Assembly (NCBI GenBank): GCA_002573605.1
Contig: PDNA01000028.1
Span: forward strand, 62,001-126,000
Length of the DNA: 64,000 nt
Reading direction: 5' to 3'
DNA from: Polytolypa hystricis UAMH7299
Lineage: Eukaryota > Ascomycota > Eurotiomycetes > Onygenales
Below the pieces are notes generated by a model. That model worked only from the letters and a program-made list of their open reading frames with translations. It ran no database searches and was not told where the DNA came from. A program made the translations under genes and the position numbers. This document shows, piece by piece, positions 49,184 through 61,056 of the stretch (position 1 is its first letter; each line of letters opens with the position of its first letter).

Positions 49184-51246
49184 ATGGAGGATAGACGGTC
49201 GCGAGGAGGTTAGAAATATAATACCCCCAGCAAGCAACATTTTTATGAACATTCTACTACGCATTTGGCACTTCCCAAACTGACTCATTTTCTCCCGCAC
49301 AGGCTGTGCGTCATGCCTAAAGCAGCATCGCAAATGTGACGAAGTCCGTCCGCGATGTGCGCGCTGCACTCGTCTTGATGTTGATTGTGACTACAGGCGT
49401 AGTATCCGTTGGGTGAATGGCCCGCAAAGGCCGCGTAAACGGCGGCAAGTGAAATGTCAGCAGCAGCAGCAGCAGCAGAAGCAGAAGCAGGCTGGAGGTG
49501 GCAGTAGCGATCGATGCCTAGGGCGAAGGGAGGATGATTCGATGACTGGTTCTGCTGCCGTGTTGAATTCAGCGTTGGGGCCATGCAATGGTCTTCGTGC
49601 TACACATATTGAGATAGGATTCCCAGATACCCTAGGTCCTTATATCCTAACAGCAAGTGAAGAGGTTTCATCGCATGACCATATAGCTGCTGCGGATTAT
49701 TTCAGACATAACCCAGGCCATGTGCTGCAGTCGCACACTCCAGCGTCTACCTTTGAAGAACAGGATTTAGCTCCGGCAGAAACAAGCCCACCAGAAGATC
49801 AAGGTTGTCCTGATAACAGGGCCCTTGTGATGGCTGACAATGATGATTCCACTGTCGTGGAGATCAATCCACCCTCGACAGCATTGTGGAACCCCAACGA
49901 GGCGTTTTACGGAGAGATATGCTCCTTTTTATTCCAGGACTCAGCGGAGACTATGGCGTATACGTACTGTACGGGCAACGGTATATATATCCCTTTAGCA
50001 TGGGATCAAGCTAACGCGACAATTGTATATAGTTCTTCGCTCCGTGGCCCTGATAATTCCCGCCTGTGATGGGACCCAGAATGGGTACCGCCAACTCGCA
50101 AGTCTGGCCCTATCATCGCCAGTGCTGATGGACACAATCGTCTCCATTTCAACCCTGTACATGCATTTGCGCGGCGGCGCACCTATGTCCGTCGCTGTGC
50201 ATCGGCAATCCCGCGCTCTGGAAACGCTTCGTAACAGCCTGAGTTCCCTGACAACAACAACATCAACAACGATGACGACGACAGCAAATTCCTCAGATGC
50301 TCTCGCGCTCTGCGAAGACACATCTAGTCTCAAACGGGACATTCTCGCCACCGTCCTACTACAAATGACAGTCGAGATGGCGAACGGGGGCAGCGAGGTC
50401 CGAACCCATTTGCGCTATGCATGGCATCTTTTCCGCGAACTAGGCTACGAGCGCGCAAAGCCCACATCGTCAATTGGCACCGTACTCGTCCAGCGAATGA
50501 CCTTTATCGACACGCTAAGTTCGATATTCTGGCAACGCCGCCCATTCATGCCTATTTCCCTTTGGTTTTTCACTAGCAGACAGGACGAACACGACGAAGT
50601 CTGCGCGCCCACGTTCCAAGAAACCACCGGCTGCCCACACTGGGTGATTTCTCTTCTAGCGCGGATCTCGCATCTCTGCGCCGACAGCGTCGACGGTACA
50701 ATCTCGCACACTTCCCTAACAGCTCAGGCCCACGAACTCGAGACAGACCTCAACATATCTGCGCGCACCTACTTCCCCAGCAGCCCTCCAGACAAACAAC
50801 AACGACCCAGTCGTCAGCGCCAACATCTCGAGATCGTAGGCCGCTGCTTCTACTGGAGCGCGCTAATCCTCCTCCAGCGACGCGTGATGCACGACCCACG
50901 CACCTCTTCCCGCGTCCAATCCGCGCTCACAAATTTACTGCAGCTCATGGAGTCGCTGCCTATAGGCTGTGGACCGGACTCGGCACTTTCTCTCTCGCTG
51001 TATGTCGCGGCGCATGAAGCTATTGACCACGACCATCGCGTGAGGATTCGTGAAAGGAGCTGCCTGCTCACGGATGAGTATCCGTCAAAGACTAGAGAGG
51101 TAATGACTGCGGCATTCGTGGATGTGTGGCGTGATATGGATAGCGCGGAGGATGGGGGCGGGGATTTGTTGAGGCGCGGTCAGCGGAGGAGGGGGCTGGG
51201 CACGGCGGCGGATTTGGTGAAGGACCGGGCGCTGTTTATTTGCTAG
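49184..51246 (+). CDS. Zn2Cys6 fungal transcription factor
   Basis: Three exons, 49184-49208, 49303-49980 and 50033-51246, give 638 residues. The short first exon encodes MEDRRSRG, and the splice completes GGCASCLKQHRKCDE followed by RPRCARCTRLDVDCDY. These hold the six zinc-binding cysteines of a binuclear cluster at about residues 10-37, followed by a basic patch PRKRRQVK. A glutamine run (CAG repeats near 49460) follows. The second intron (GTATAT donor, GCTAAC branch site) links FLFQDSAETMAYTYCTGNG to VLRSVALIIPACDGTQ, the pattern of the fungal-specific transcription factor 2 domain (PF11951 type), which continues to about residue 580. It probably binds CGG-type DNA sites. Its targets are unknown; the xylanase gene 2.7 kb downstream is a possible but untested one. 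Confidence 0.87.
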
Positions 51247-52916
51247 GAGGGAAGGAAGTTTCGGTGCATACATATTGCGTGTTGGGAGAATTTTTATAGA
51301 GGCGTATACGGGTTTTTGGCTTGCATTTCCAAGGGTAAGGTGTGAGAGGTTTCTTGATATCCCCTATCTACTATTTACATGCCGCTGGTCTTCTTTTTTT
51401 TGGTCATTTTCTTTTCATTCAAGATTTATTTTGCATAGTTGGGCTACTTTCTCATCTCCCAATTTTTTTTCCAAAGCCCTCTTTTTTGTTTTTTTCCGTT
51501 GTATCATATATATATTTTATTTTTTGTGAAAAGGTCTCTGATATCTTCCTGTATTTATATATTAGCCGACTGTGTGCTACATAGACGATCAATCCCCATT
51601 TCGGGCACTCCAAGGTAGTAGAAAAAAACATTGCAACCAAAACTAGCTATATACATCGCTTATAATAATGGGCTAATGAGATTATGCTTTTATTATTATG
51701 GGGATAATTGCATTGAGAATGGGCCATCATAGATAGATAGATCTATATACACGGGGGTGGTTCATGTGATCATGCATCTACATCTGTTAGATCAGCAGTA
51801 AGCCCATAGTGAAGGTCACAGCGCAGTGGACCCTTTCAAACATCCCTTTCGGTCTCCGACTCAACAACTCTTTCGCGTTTCCTGCGAGGTTCACTCTGAT
51901 GTTACGGATTGCACATGGCACGGCTGAAAGAGAGGACCCCCTTGCCCTGATGACCAGCTGATCATCTACAGATACAACAACGGGGTAAAAGGCTCGGGTC
52001 GATGAGGCGAGAAAGAAACAAAAGGGACCGACGACACGGGTGGGGGCACTTTATCCGCCGGAAAAAAACCACTTTATACGGAGCACACCAGGAAGAGATT
52101 CTAGATTACTGGACCCTTATTTTTTCATCTCCCCCTCCGCTCCCGTTTCGTCCGGACCGACTCCGCGTTGCGTGACTTGAACTAGCTCTGGGCTTTGTTG
52201 CGAGAAATATTATACATAGCTCTCTTCCCACACGTTAAGTTAGCCCTCAACAACAACCCACAGATCTCTCTTACTAAGTCCACCACATTTGCTTTCACGA
52301 GCGCCCCAACGAGACTACTTATTCGAGATGGCGAGTTAATATAAGCCTAGAACCAATGTTTTTTTTGCCTTTTTAATGAAAGCTTCGCGCCCCGGGGGGG
52401 AAGCAAAGTCGGCTGTGAGGGAGGCGATGCCGACCCGGATTTTACCGGCAGAAAGCGCTTGCTATTTGTGATTCGAATTTAACCAGCGAAAAAAAAGCCA
52501 AGGCGCCTGGGTTTATTTTTTGCTCGGGTGGGATGATTGAATTATAATGGCCCACGGGGAGAGGGGGCGGCAATGGCTGCTTCGCTATCTACAAACTACA
52601 TTACGATGCTGACTACTCCGTACGTATGCGACGCTAACAAACATTCTTCAACAAACTGGAAGGAAATAAGAAAAGAAGAAAAAGAAAAGATCTGCCAACC
52701 GTTTCTCTGGGCTTAGTTACCCCAGATTTCGAGACAACGGGAGATCGACACTGCTTTTCGCAGGATTTTTCTTTTCTTGGTCTTCGAGAGGGATTTTTCA
52801 GGGTGCGCTGATCAACATGGTGCTTAAAAAGAATAATCCGAGATGATCACCGTTCGAGTAGTGATAGTCTGTCAGATGTCAGAGGGCGGGGATTATGGGA
52901 GTGAGATGACAAGAGT

Positions 52917-52941
52917 GAGAGAGAGAGAGAGAGAGAGAGAG
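52917..52941. repeat. GA dinucleotide microsatellite
   Basis: About twelve uninterrupted GA units in the spacer upstream of the xylanase gene. Such tracts are length-variable. Confidence 0.9.
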
Positions 52942-53841
52942 GAACTTCTTCCATTATTGTTTCTTTGATCCCCGGTGGAATATTCGATGTCTGCATTGCA
53001 GATCAAATTACTCCCCCAGCCTGAAGGGGCCACATTGACTAGGATGTCCCCCGGCACTTGTCACTTCTGCGACTTTCCAACGGCGGGGCGGGTTTCAGCC
53101 ATCCAACCCATCATCTGCAGAAACCGCATGTTCAGCATAATATTGATTGCAAGGCTTCAATATGTTCGATATCAGCCTTTTTACCCTTTCATCACAACCC
53201 CTCGCATGAATTATTATTGCCAGCACCCTGCCACTGTCTGACCTAGAAGGCTGGTTGGTTCGGCTTCAACGTGGCATGTGCTCCAACTCTCGAGCCACAT
53301 ACCCAAACGACAGGGGTTCTTAGTTGAAGATTGTTTTAGCAGCAATAACGGACGACGGAGTAAACTAAAGGTTTTAGCGATAAACTCTCGCGAAATCAGG
53401 CATATATGCCCGAATGCGCCATATGGCCTCGCTTATACCATGTCTCTCTTTCTTCTTCTTGTCCAATTTATCCGGACAAAACATCCAGCTTTAACCTTAC
53501 CTGCACCCCAGAACGCCTTAATCTGGGGGATTGCACCCTTGCCCTTGCGTGCTGCTAAAGGGAATGCTTCTGCTTAATTCCAATCTGTTTCGTTTCCGCC
53601 TTTTCTTCTGTGGGTTTATACATTCCGGACGGGGTTGCAACGGCGTTTGGCCCGGCCTAATGTTTGGCTCATGCTAAAACCGTTCAGCAGACACCTTCAT
53701 ATTAAACTATTTCTCCCGGTGCGAACTAGACAACAAAGCCGGTCCTTGCAATCAATAATGATGATATATCTCTGCAAGTTAAGCGGGCGAGAGACGAGCG
53801 GGGGGGTATATCCCCTGTTCTCGAGGTGAGAAGAAAGCGGG

Positions 53842-53849
53842 TATATAAG
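53842..53849 (+). promoter_or_regulatory. TATA box of the xylanase gene
   Basis: TATATAAG lies 97 bp upstream of the xylanase start codon. It is followed by a C/A-rich leader with CTCAAACGG and CACCTTTAATTCCTC, a typical strong-promoter layout for secreted hydrolases in fungi. Confidence 0.65.
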
Positions 53850-53945
53850 CAGGACTGTGCTCCCGCATCCCCCAAACTTCTCAAACGGAAATCTCAAGCA
53901 CCTTTAATTCCTCAAATTCTCCAGCAAAAGCTACCAGAGAACACA

Positions 53946-55004
53946 ATGGTATCGTTCACATCCGTTCTTCTGGGCTTGTCCGCTGCCGCGGCTAGCCTAG
54001 CTGCCCCCGCTGAGCTGAGCGCTCGCGGTCCCACCGAGTTGAGCAAGCGTACACCAAGCTCCCAGGGACAACATGGCGGCTTTTTCTACTCGTTCTGGAC
54101 GGACAACGAGAGCGCGGTCACGTATACCAATGAAGCAGGTGGACGGTATAGTGCGCAGTGGAACGGCGATGGCAACTGGGTTGGTGGAAAGGGATGGAAT
54201 CCTGGTTCCGGCAACAGGTAAGGGCCATATATGCTATATACCTCCAGCGCCTAGATATATCATCCCCAGAAACAACTCCCAACTCACAAAACCTTTCTAC
54301 TACGCAGGGTCATCTCCTACACCGGCTCTTACAACCCCAACGGCAACAGCTATCTCGCCGTATATGGTTGGACCCAGAACCCGCTGATCGAATACTACGT
54401 TGTCGAGAACTTCGGTACCTACAACCCCGGCAGCGGCGGTACCCGACATGGCAGCGTGACCAGCGACGGCAGCACATACGACATCTACACCTCTGAGCGT
54501 GTCAACCAGCCCTCGATCGAAGGCACTGCTACCTTCACCCAGTACTGGAGTATCCGCCAGCAGAAGCGTTCCAGCGGATCCGTCACGGTCGCCAACCACT
54601 TTGCCGCATGGCAGCAACTCGGCATGCGCATGGGTAGCCACAACTATCAGATCATGGCTACCGAGGGTTACTACAGCGCTGGCTCCGCAACAATTACCGT
54701 TTCCGATGGCGGCAGCGGCGGTGGTGATAATGGTGGTGGTGACAATGGTGGCGGTGACAATGGCGGTGGTGACAACGGCGGTGGTAACAACGGTGGCAAC
54801 GTGAGTATTTTCTTCTTCTCCACCCCCTTCCCCCCAAATCAAGCATATAAACTCGAAGCAAAAGTTCGCTAATTGAACGTTTTTAAAACCGTGCAGTGCG
54901 TTGCTCAGTGGGGACAATGCGGTGGCAACGGCTATAGCGGTCCTACTTGCTGCCAGTCCGGCTCGTGCGTCATGCAGGACCAGTGGTACTCTCAGTGCAA
55001 GTAA
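53946..55004 (+). CDS. Secreted GH11 endo-1,4-beta-xylanase with C-terminal CBM1
   Basis: Three exons, 53946-54217, 54308-54800 and 54897-55004, give 290 residues. There is a signal peptide MVSFTSVLLGLSAAAASLAA and a probable KR-type propeptide site (ELSKR). The GH11 jelly-roll shows in GGFFYSFWTDNESAVTYTN, WVGGKGWNPGSGNRVISY, the nucleophile Glu in NPLIEYYVVENFG, and the acid/base Glu in MATEGYYSAGSA. A repeated Gly-Asp-Asn linker follows, and the third exon encodes a family-1 cellulose-binding module (WGQCGGNGYSGPTCC to QWYSQCK). The enzyme cleaves xylan in plant cell walls outside the cell. The module boundary coincides with an intron. The first intron splits the Arg codon of GSGNR. Its expression is presumably controlled by plant-polymer regulators; no site is proven here. 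Confidence 0.96.
54719..54800 (+). repeat. 15-bp minisatellite encoding the xylanase linker
   Basis: About five imperfect copies of a 15-nt unit of the form GGTGGTGACAAT occur in tandem inside exon 2, encoding repeated GGGDN. The units differ mostly at third positions. Confidence 0.85.
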
Positions 55005-56299
55005 AGGGAATTAATTAAAGAAATCAATTCCCCCCGCCAAAGGTTCTGAACTGGTCTTTTCTTCCCATGAAACATGATAATGGAGCCTTCTTCTTTCAGG
55101 GGTGGGTTGAAGGGGAAAAAGAAGCAGCACCACCTCCCCTTTGGGTTTTTTTTCTCTTCCCTTTCTTGCTGAAAGTGAAAAAGGAAATCGCCAGCGAACT
55201 TTGTACATAGTTTAACTAGTTACCATTTTCTCCATTCTGTTCTATTGTGGCAGCAAATATGAAAATCTCACATTTATCCATCTACATTTGAAAACAAGGA
55301 ACCCGCGCGACCCTAGAATTTTCTACAAAAGGATAAATATATACAAAAAATATACATCTAGGCCTATCCTATCTATCATTTCATCATACCTCACTCACCG
55401 ACAAACATCAAGCAACACCACCGCCTCTATCCCCGCCTCCCACAAAATCTCCCTCCCTCCCCTCTTCTAAGATCTTAACTACACTAATACACCACCGCAT
55501 TATTCACACTACTTGGAGCTTTTCATAGCAATATCCATCTTCACAGCCTTGAGAACGAGTAGACGTTGTCGTTTTGCCTTGTCAATGGCAACTTATTTCG
55601 GTCTAGAGTTTTCCAGACTCGAGCGTTTCAAACGTGTTGTGTTGGATACGACGGGGGGTGATCTTCGTTTCTGCTTCTGCTTCTACAGTTGAAACTGTTA
55701 AGGGACTTTTGTGCGCTTTGGGAACATATATCTACTTTCGAGGGCATTTATGCCTTTAGTCTTTATTTCTTTGCTTCTTCTCGCTTTCGCGCTTTTCTCC
55801 TTTCTCAAAGGTTCCAGAGTCCTCGTTCTGTCTGCACACTAAATGTTAGAAACTCATCCATGTATACCGGTCGTAAAAAAGGGGGGGGGGGATAGGTTAG
55901 ATGAGATATATACCTTCGCCCAGCTCCACTGCCTCTTACCCCCCGCGTACTCTCAACAAAGCTCATCCATTATAAGCAGCTATATCAAAGACCACTTCCT
56001 CAACGAGAATCTCGTACAGACATATCTCAAACAGAAGGTTTATCCCGTCGAATTCTGCGCGAGGGGGATGCTGTGGGATATCACATGGTAAAATGTGTGG
56101 TCGAAGAGTTGGGGAGAGTTGGGTGGTGTATTTTTGGGTTTTGCGGGCGTAGGTGGTGTCGAAGGTGGTAAGCTCACTAAAAGAAATATGAGAGAGATAG
56201 CTGACCTAGTAGCCACCACCACTTGAGAGTCCCGGCGTTGCGCTCTCTGATCCAAGGTATTTACCACCATTATCCATTATTTAAGAATTTGATAATGGC
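55005..56299. other. 3' flank of xylanase, no gene seen
   Basis: The first 200 bp is the likely 3' UTR. The remainder (55.3-56.3 kb) has C/T-rich patches and a G-run at 55881. There are no domain-bearing frames. TGCTTCTGCTTCTAC at about 55671-55685 is a short tandem repeat. Confidence 0.5.
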
Positions 56300-57984
56300 A
56301 GCAAAGGGTAAATTGAGATATGACTTACACGTTTGGAAGACCTCCAAGAATTGCCAAACATGCCCTGCATCCTGATGATGATATCTGATCCTGCAGGAAC
56401 AACGAGCATGTTCCACGTCGGGACTTTCTCACCAGACACTGGGACACAACTTCGTTGGTTAGGTCTGCTAGGGAAGTCCTAGATTGTAGTGTACAATTCT
56501 CCATCCGTAAACTCGATAGCATAAGGTTGGTACTCAAACTTTTCGAGCATGCCTGTGGTAGTGTAGCTGGAAAGAACGTCTTATTACAGATAGTTAGCCT
56601 ATGAAATGTCTCTTCATGCAAATAACAACTTACTCTCAGATGCAACAATATGATCATGGTCTACGTAGAATCGTAACATCCAAAGTCCGCTGCATCAGCT
56701 CCGAGGCGTTGGCTCAAGTGTCTGAGTGAACCATGACTTTGGCAATGAGCGGATCTGGGAGAGGTCGTTAGTGTATGTGATAACTCCTGCTTATCAATAT
56801 CAATCTTGCAGAAACGTACCGAAGGACGGCGTATACCTGAACTTCTATCGCGTGGGCTTGTGGGATACCAGTTCTGTTTCTGTTAGGCCAGAGCGGCCTA
56901 ATACATCGGCCTCAGGCTGAAAAAGTATGAGATTTCCAAGGTCAGCTCTATAGCAGAGCTATGTCACTCCGTTGCTCGACCTGAAAATCGGTTAGTTACC
57001 ACTAGGTTAATAGTGTTTATATAGGGTGAAAGATCTTACTTGTAACCTTGTGCTCATCTCAAGGAGATAAACCTCTCTAGTATCGTCTACCAAGTACTCA
57101 ATAGTCCCGGTAGATTTGCACATTACTAGCTGAGCCAACGATAAGGACGTTACCTTTAGTTCCCCCTTAACGCTGGGTTCTTCAGGATATATGGACTAGG
57201 AGCTTCCTCGAGCACTTTCTGGTGCCAGCGCTGAACTGAACACTCTCTTCCACGAAACAATAATATGTCGCCTTGATCGTTGCCAAATATTCGGACTTCT
57301 ATATGCCTGCTATCGTATCAGTTTCCCGTGCACTGTGTAGCTCGTTCTTCCAAAAAGTCTCCAACATACCTGTCATTCTGAATATATTTCTCAAGGAATA
57401 GAGAGGAATCTTTAAACAGAGCCGCTCCCTTGCTCCGTACACCAACTACGGCGCTGGTTAACTCTTCTGGTGTGTGGCATACCTGGAGACCCATGCCTCC
57501 GCCTCTAGCGGCTGCTTTCACTAGAATCCAGCTTCAAATAGCTGCGTCTATGCTGTGCTCTTTGCATATGTTCACAATCTTTTGACTATAGTTGCATCCT
57601 GAGCTCGTCTGTAACCCCTATCCCCCCTCGAGTGAAAACAGAATATGCGTCAAACCTTCTCGAGTAGGTCTGCGCGCTAGTGTCACCCAATGACATGGCT
57701 GCATCGATGTATTGGCGAGCCTGCGAAACTCGTCTCATCAGCAAATCAGCATTAAATGCGAGAGAGTTTCTTTTTGCTGAAAACGCACCATCCTCATCCG
57801 AGTACTAAATATAAGTCGAATGAAAGAAAGCCCAGCTGCGAAGTATGTGTACTATCAGCCTCTTAGCTCCTCCCAACATGCCAATTCGCAAAAAAAAAAA
57901 ACAGTAATATTTTGCTCACAGATTCGCAAGACTTGGATCAATCTTGACGGCGATTTCGCCGCGATTGGCAATAAGGACCTTCAT
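56300..57984 (-). pseudogene. Decayed biotin carboxylase gene, urea-carboxylase type
   Basis: Scattered minus-strand pieces match an ATP-grasp biotin carboxylase in the right order. They are: MKVLIANRGEIAVKI from ATG 57984; KAAARGGGMGLQVCHTPEEL and SSLFLEKYIQNDR (57520-57370); after an intact intron, HIEVRIFGNDQGDILLF and RECSVQRWHQKVLEEAPSPY (about 57310-57180); STGTIEYLVDD and VYLLEMSTRLQV (about 57120-57040); and AHAIEVQVYA (about 56860-56830). A later piece MLEKFEYQPYAIEF runs into an in-frame stop and then DFPSR (about 56550-56440). It resembles the start of the AHS2 region of urea carboxylase/urea amidolyase, so I favour that family over pyruvate or acyl-CoA carboxylases. Stops, frameshifts and missing segments between the pieces show it is non-functional. 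Biotin-carrier and hydrolase parts were not found. Confidence 0.75.
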
Positions 57985-59387
57985 CGTTGATGATATACAT
58001 ATGTAGGAAGCTTGAGAAGGGGTCTTGGTTGCTTGCTTGCTTCCAAAAATCAACCCGAAGCTCCCTCTCATGCTTCGATACATAGTACATAGTATCAAGA
58101 AAAGAAACCCAGCGGCAAGTCATCCTGAATACTTTAACTGCTGGAATTTGCGCAGCAAGCTATAATCCTATCACCAGGTGCCGGGAGCTAGAAGCCAAAC
58201 CCTGATCACCGGTTTATCCTCAGGTCTCCCGCCCACATCGTGCATGACGATTACTCTGTAGCCTGTTTCCCCGCCCATAAAACAAAACAGATAATAGCCA
58301 TTCATTGACAGTGAAACATATAGTCAATCCCCACATTGTCTAGCAGATATCATATGTCTAATTTGACACTAGGCATGGATACAGATTCTACGTGTACATA
58401 GTTAGTAGTCGCGTTGAGCAGGATAAACCGCACTAAACCCTGTTGGGTAATTCGGCTCGCAGCTCGGCATCCCGAGATAAGGGTTCAATGCCGAGCCCCC
58501 GCACGTGCTGATAAGCGGGGAGGCCCCTCTTCAGGGGGCTTCGGGGGGAGGAGAACCATACAGAGTACATAAACCAGAATAATAAATAGATCCTGGGCCC
58601 AGAGTTCAGCAAATTTGTTTCCTTCCCCTGCGTTGTCTTTTTGTCAAATTGGGTAATGGCACGCATGGTTTGAAATGTGAGTGGGACTGTGGACACAGTG
58701 TGTGTGTGTGGAGAAGAAAGAAGTGAACAAACTTGGAGGGAGAACAGAGAGCTGTTTTGTGACTAAGATAGTCAATAGATTCATTTTTTTTTCTTTCTCA
58801 AAGGATTAATGATATCGGAATGATGCTGACATTGCCTCCTACTTTGCCCTGTAGCAACTTAGTCTGAATGATTTGAATTTCCTTTCCAGAACCTTGTTGT
58901 TGAGGATAGTCCTGTCATAAGTACTATGTACTCTATTTTCTGATCCAGTAGTTTGAAAAACATAGCTGTAGCTATCTAAACTGTGCCCATCAAAAGTCCC
59001 ATTTTCATCTAGGCACAATTCAAGTACAACGCCGTTCAAGAAAGATGCCGTCTGCTCCAACATCAAGAGCCCTGGTCAATTGCAACATGGGCAAAACCTT
59101 TGGACCTAGTCGCATAGGGAGTAGTAATTTGCTACAATAGTCTCAAATGAACGAGCATATAGCTTAGATTGGGCTTGGGACTTACTGTCCTGCACATACT
59201 TGGGGGAGAAAGTTTGTGTTGTAATAGAACAGGAAAGAAAAAAACACTGTTCCTATATTGTGATCTCAGTAAAAACATAGACATGTATAGCTACTAACTA
59301 CGTAACACATTATTCTATGAAGAGAACTAGGCATGAGCAGGATAAATAAAACCCAAGCACCAAGTTCCAATAACATTCCCCACCAAA
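57985..59387. other. Spacer upstream of the decayed carboxylase, downstream of the aminotransferase
   Basis: No gene is seen. A GC-rich hairpin-like patch at 58500-58552 contains CCCCTCTTCAGGGGG. TACAGAGTA occurs at 58559, and a short TG repeat near 58701. Confidence 0.5.
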
Positions 59388-60728
59388 TTAAAATACCCGA
59401 CGCCCTTCCAGAACAATATCCAAAGCTCTCAAAAACGTGCTTGCCAGTATAGAAACCTCCTTCTCCTCGATAATAAACGGCGGCGCGAAAAGAACCGCAT
59501 CCACAGCTGCCGAGCACAAATAAACCGCAGCCCCTTGCTTGAAGCATTCTTCAGAGACCTCCTGCGCCAACGGTGCAGCACCGACGCCGCCCACAGACTC
59601 CCTCCAGCGACCAAAGTCCACGGCCCGGAAAAGTCCAAGACCGCGTAAACTGCCACCGTGCTGCTTGAACGCTGGTGGAAGTCCGACGCTCAAACGGGCT
59701 TCGAGCAGTTTCCCCATCTTCTGAACGTTGTCGAGTAGATTATCGCGTTCGATGATGCGATTGACTGCTAGGGCGCCAGCGCATGCCATCGCGTGGCCTT
59801 GGAATGTATGCCCGCTGACGAATTTCTTACCTTCCCGGGAACCCCTGGCGAATTGGGCGCATATTTTCTCAGAAATAAGCACCGCGGAGAGAGGCTGATA
59901 GCCTGCTCCGAGGCCCTTGCCAATGGTCTGGAGATCCGGAGCGACGCCTCCCAGCGTCTGCCATGCATGGTACGTCCCCACACGACCCATTCCACACATC
60001 ACCTCGTCGAAAATAACAAGAATGCCATGACGGCTGCAGAGGTCTCTTAGACGGGGGAGATAGGTGGCTGTGGCTGGTACGCCGCCGAGTGTTGCACCAC
60101 TGACGGGCTCGATAATAATAGCTGCAACGGTCTTCGGATTTAACAAATTGATTTTCTCCTCGAATTCAGTAATCAGACGGTCTTCGTACTCCTTCTCGCT
60201 TACCCCAGCACCATCTGCGTCGTAGAAGCAGCGGCTGACATGGTGGAACGTGGAGCTCAAAATTGGACCGAACGGTTCTCTCCTGCTTGTATTGTTCCCC
60301 GCCGCGAGAGCACCGAGCGTATTTCCGTGATACGAATCATTGCGGCCGATAAAGTTGACGCGCTCCAGCTCGCCGTTATAGACGTGATATTGACGGGCGA
60401 TTTTTAGCGCGGAGTCGACTGCTTCAGAGCCCGAACAGAAAAATGTAGCTTTGGAAAAGGCATTGTCGCTCTTGTTGATGATGACTTGTGCGAGGTTCTC
60501 TGCAGGATCGGATGTGAAGAAGGCAGTATGCGCAAAGGCCAGGCTCTTGGCTTGCTCGATCACGGCGTCGATGACTTCCTTGTTCCCGTGCCCGACGCTT
60601 GATACTGCCGCGCCACTGCTGCCGTCCAGGATTTTTCTGCCGTCCTTGGTGATTAGGTAGACGCCCTCGCCGCTGGCTGCGGTCGGGTATGATTTTTCTA
60701 GCGACCTATGGAGGATAGAAGAAGACAT
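59388..60728 (-). CDS. Class-III PLP-dependent aminotransferase
   Basis: An intronless gene of 446 residues. I chose the ATG at 60728 (MSSSILHRSLEKSYPTAASG) because it begins at the family N terminus; the open frame upstream is not conserved-looking. Motifs of aminotransferase class III: DGSSGAAVSSVGHGN, the PLP phosphate-binding FFCSGSEAVDSALKIAR, NDSYHGNTLGALAAG, AAIIIEPVSGATLG, ILVIFDEVMCGMGRVG with the PLP-ring aspartate, the lysine in LQTIGKGLGAGYQPLSAV, and GHTFQGHAMACAGALAV. It transfers an amino group between an omega-amino donor and a keto acid; GABA-, beta-alanine- or diamine-type substrates are all possible. There is no targeting peptide. It sits next to a decayed carboxylase and a Zn2Cys6 gene about 10 kb away, with no proof of a shared pathway. 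Confidence 0.9.
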   Translation of the reverse strand: MSSSILHRSLEKSYPTAASGEGVYLITKDGRKILDGSSGAAVSSVGHGNKEVIDAVIEQAKSLAFAHTAFFTSDPAENLAQVIINKSDNAFSKATFFCSGSEAVDSALKIARQYHVYNGELERVNFIGRNDSYHGNTLGALAAGNNTSRREPFGPILSSTFHHVSRCFYDADGAGVSEKEYEDRLITEFEEKINLLNPKTVAAIIIEPVSGATLGGVPATATYLPRLRDLCSRHGILVIFDEVMCGMGRVGTYHAWQTLGGVAPDLQTIGKGLGAGYQPLSAVLISEKICAQFARGSREGKKFVSGHTFQGHAMACAGALAVNRIIERDNLLDNVQKMGKLLEARLSVGLPPAFKQHGGSLRGLGLFRAVDFGRWRESVGGVGAAPLAQEVSEECFKQGAAVYLCSAAVDAVLFAPPFIIEEKEVSILASTFLRALDIVLEGRRVF

Positions 60729-61056
60729 GATGAAAAGAACGGAGATTGGGTACAATGGAACGAAGCAACTCAAATTCTCATGGGGATCTCGCACTCTCAA
60801 ATACGGTCGTCGACTGCTAGTCTTAAAGGAGTCAAAACGATATTTTGTTTTGAGAAAATTTCCCTTGTCAAACAACCCAGATTTCGACGATAGAACATGG
60901 TTATCATTTGAAATACTCGTCATTCCTGTGAGTCAGTAGCATGATACATTGCCGTCAACAGGGCCCGCCATCGTCTTGACCGCTTCAATTCTCAAGGCAT
61001 GTGGTTGATGTTGTAGCAGCAGCCATCATGCAGGAGACACTAGATACTATGTAGTC

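Larger units (their letters stand above)
51247..53945. other. Long spacer, includes the xylanase promoter
   Basis: About 2.7 kb with no supportable gene. The 51390-51550 part is T-rich. TACTCCGTAC occurs at 52614-52623, and a GA microsatellite at 52917. I looked for XlnR-type GGCTAAA sites by eye in the last kilobase and saw only near matches such as TGCTAAA (53551, 53671). The TATA box is listed separately. Confidence 0.55.

Noticed and set aside
53000..53945. XlnR binding sites in the xylanase promoter
   Set aside because: By eye only partial matches (TGCTAAA) were found; no full GGCTAAA is certain.
54300..54917. Minus-strand frame rich in Val/Thr repeats opposite the xylanase
   Set aside because: The repeats are the complement of the Gly-Asp-Asn linker minisatellite.
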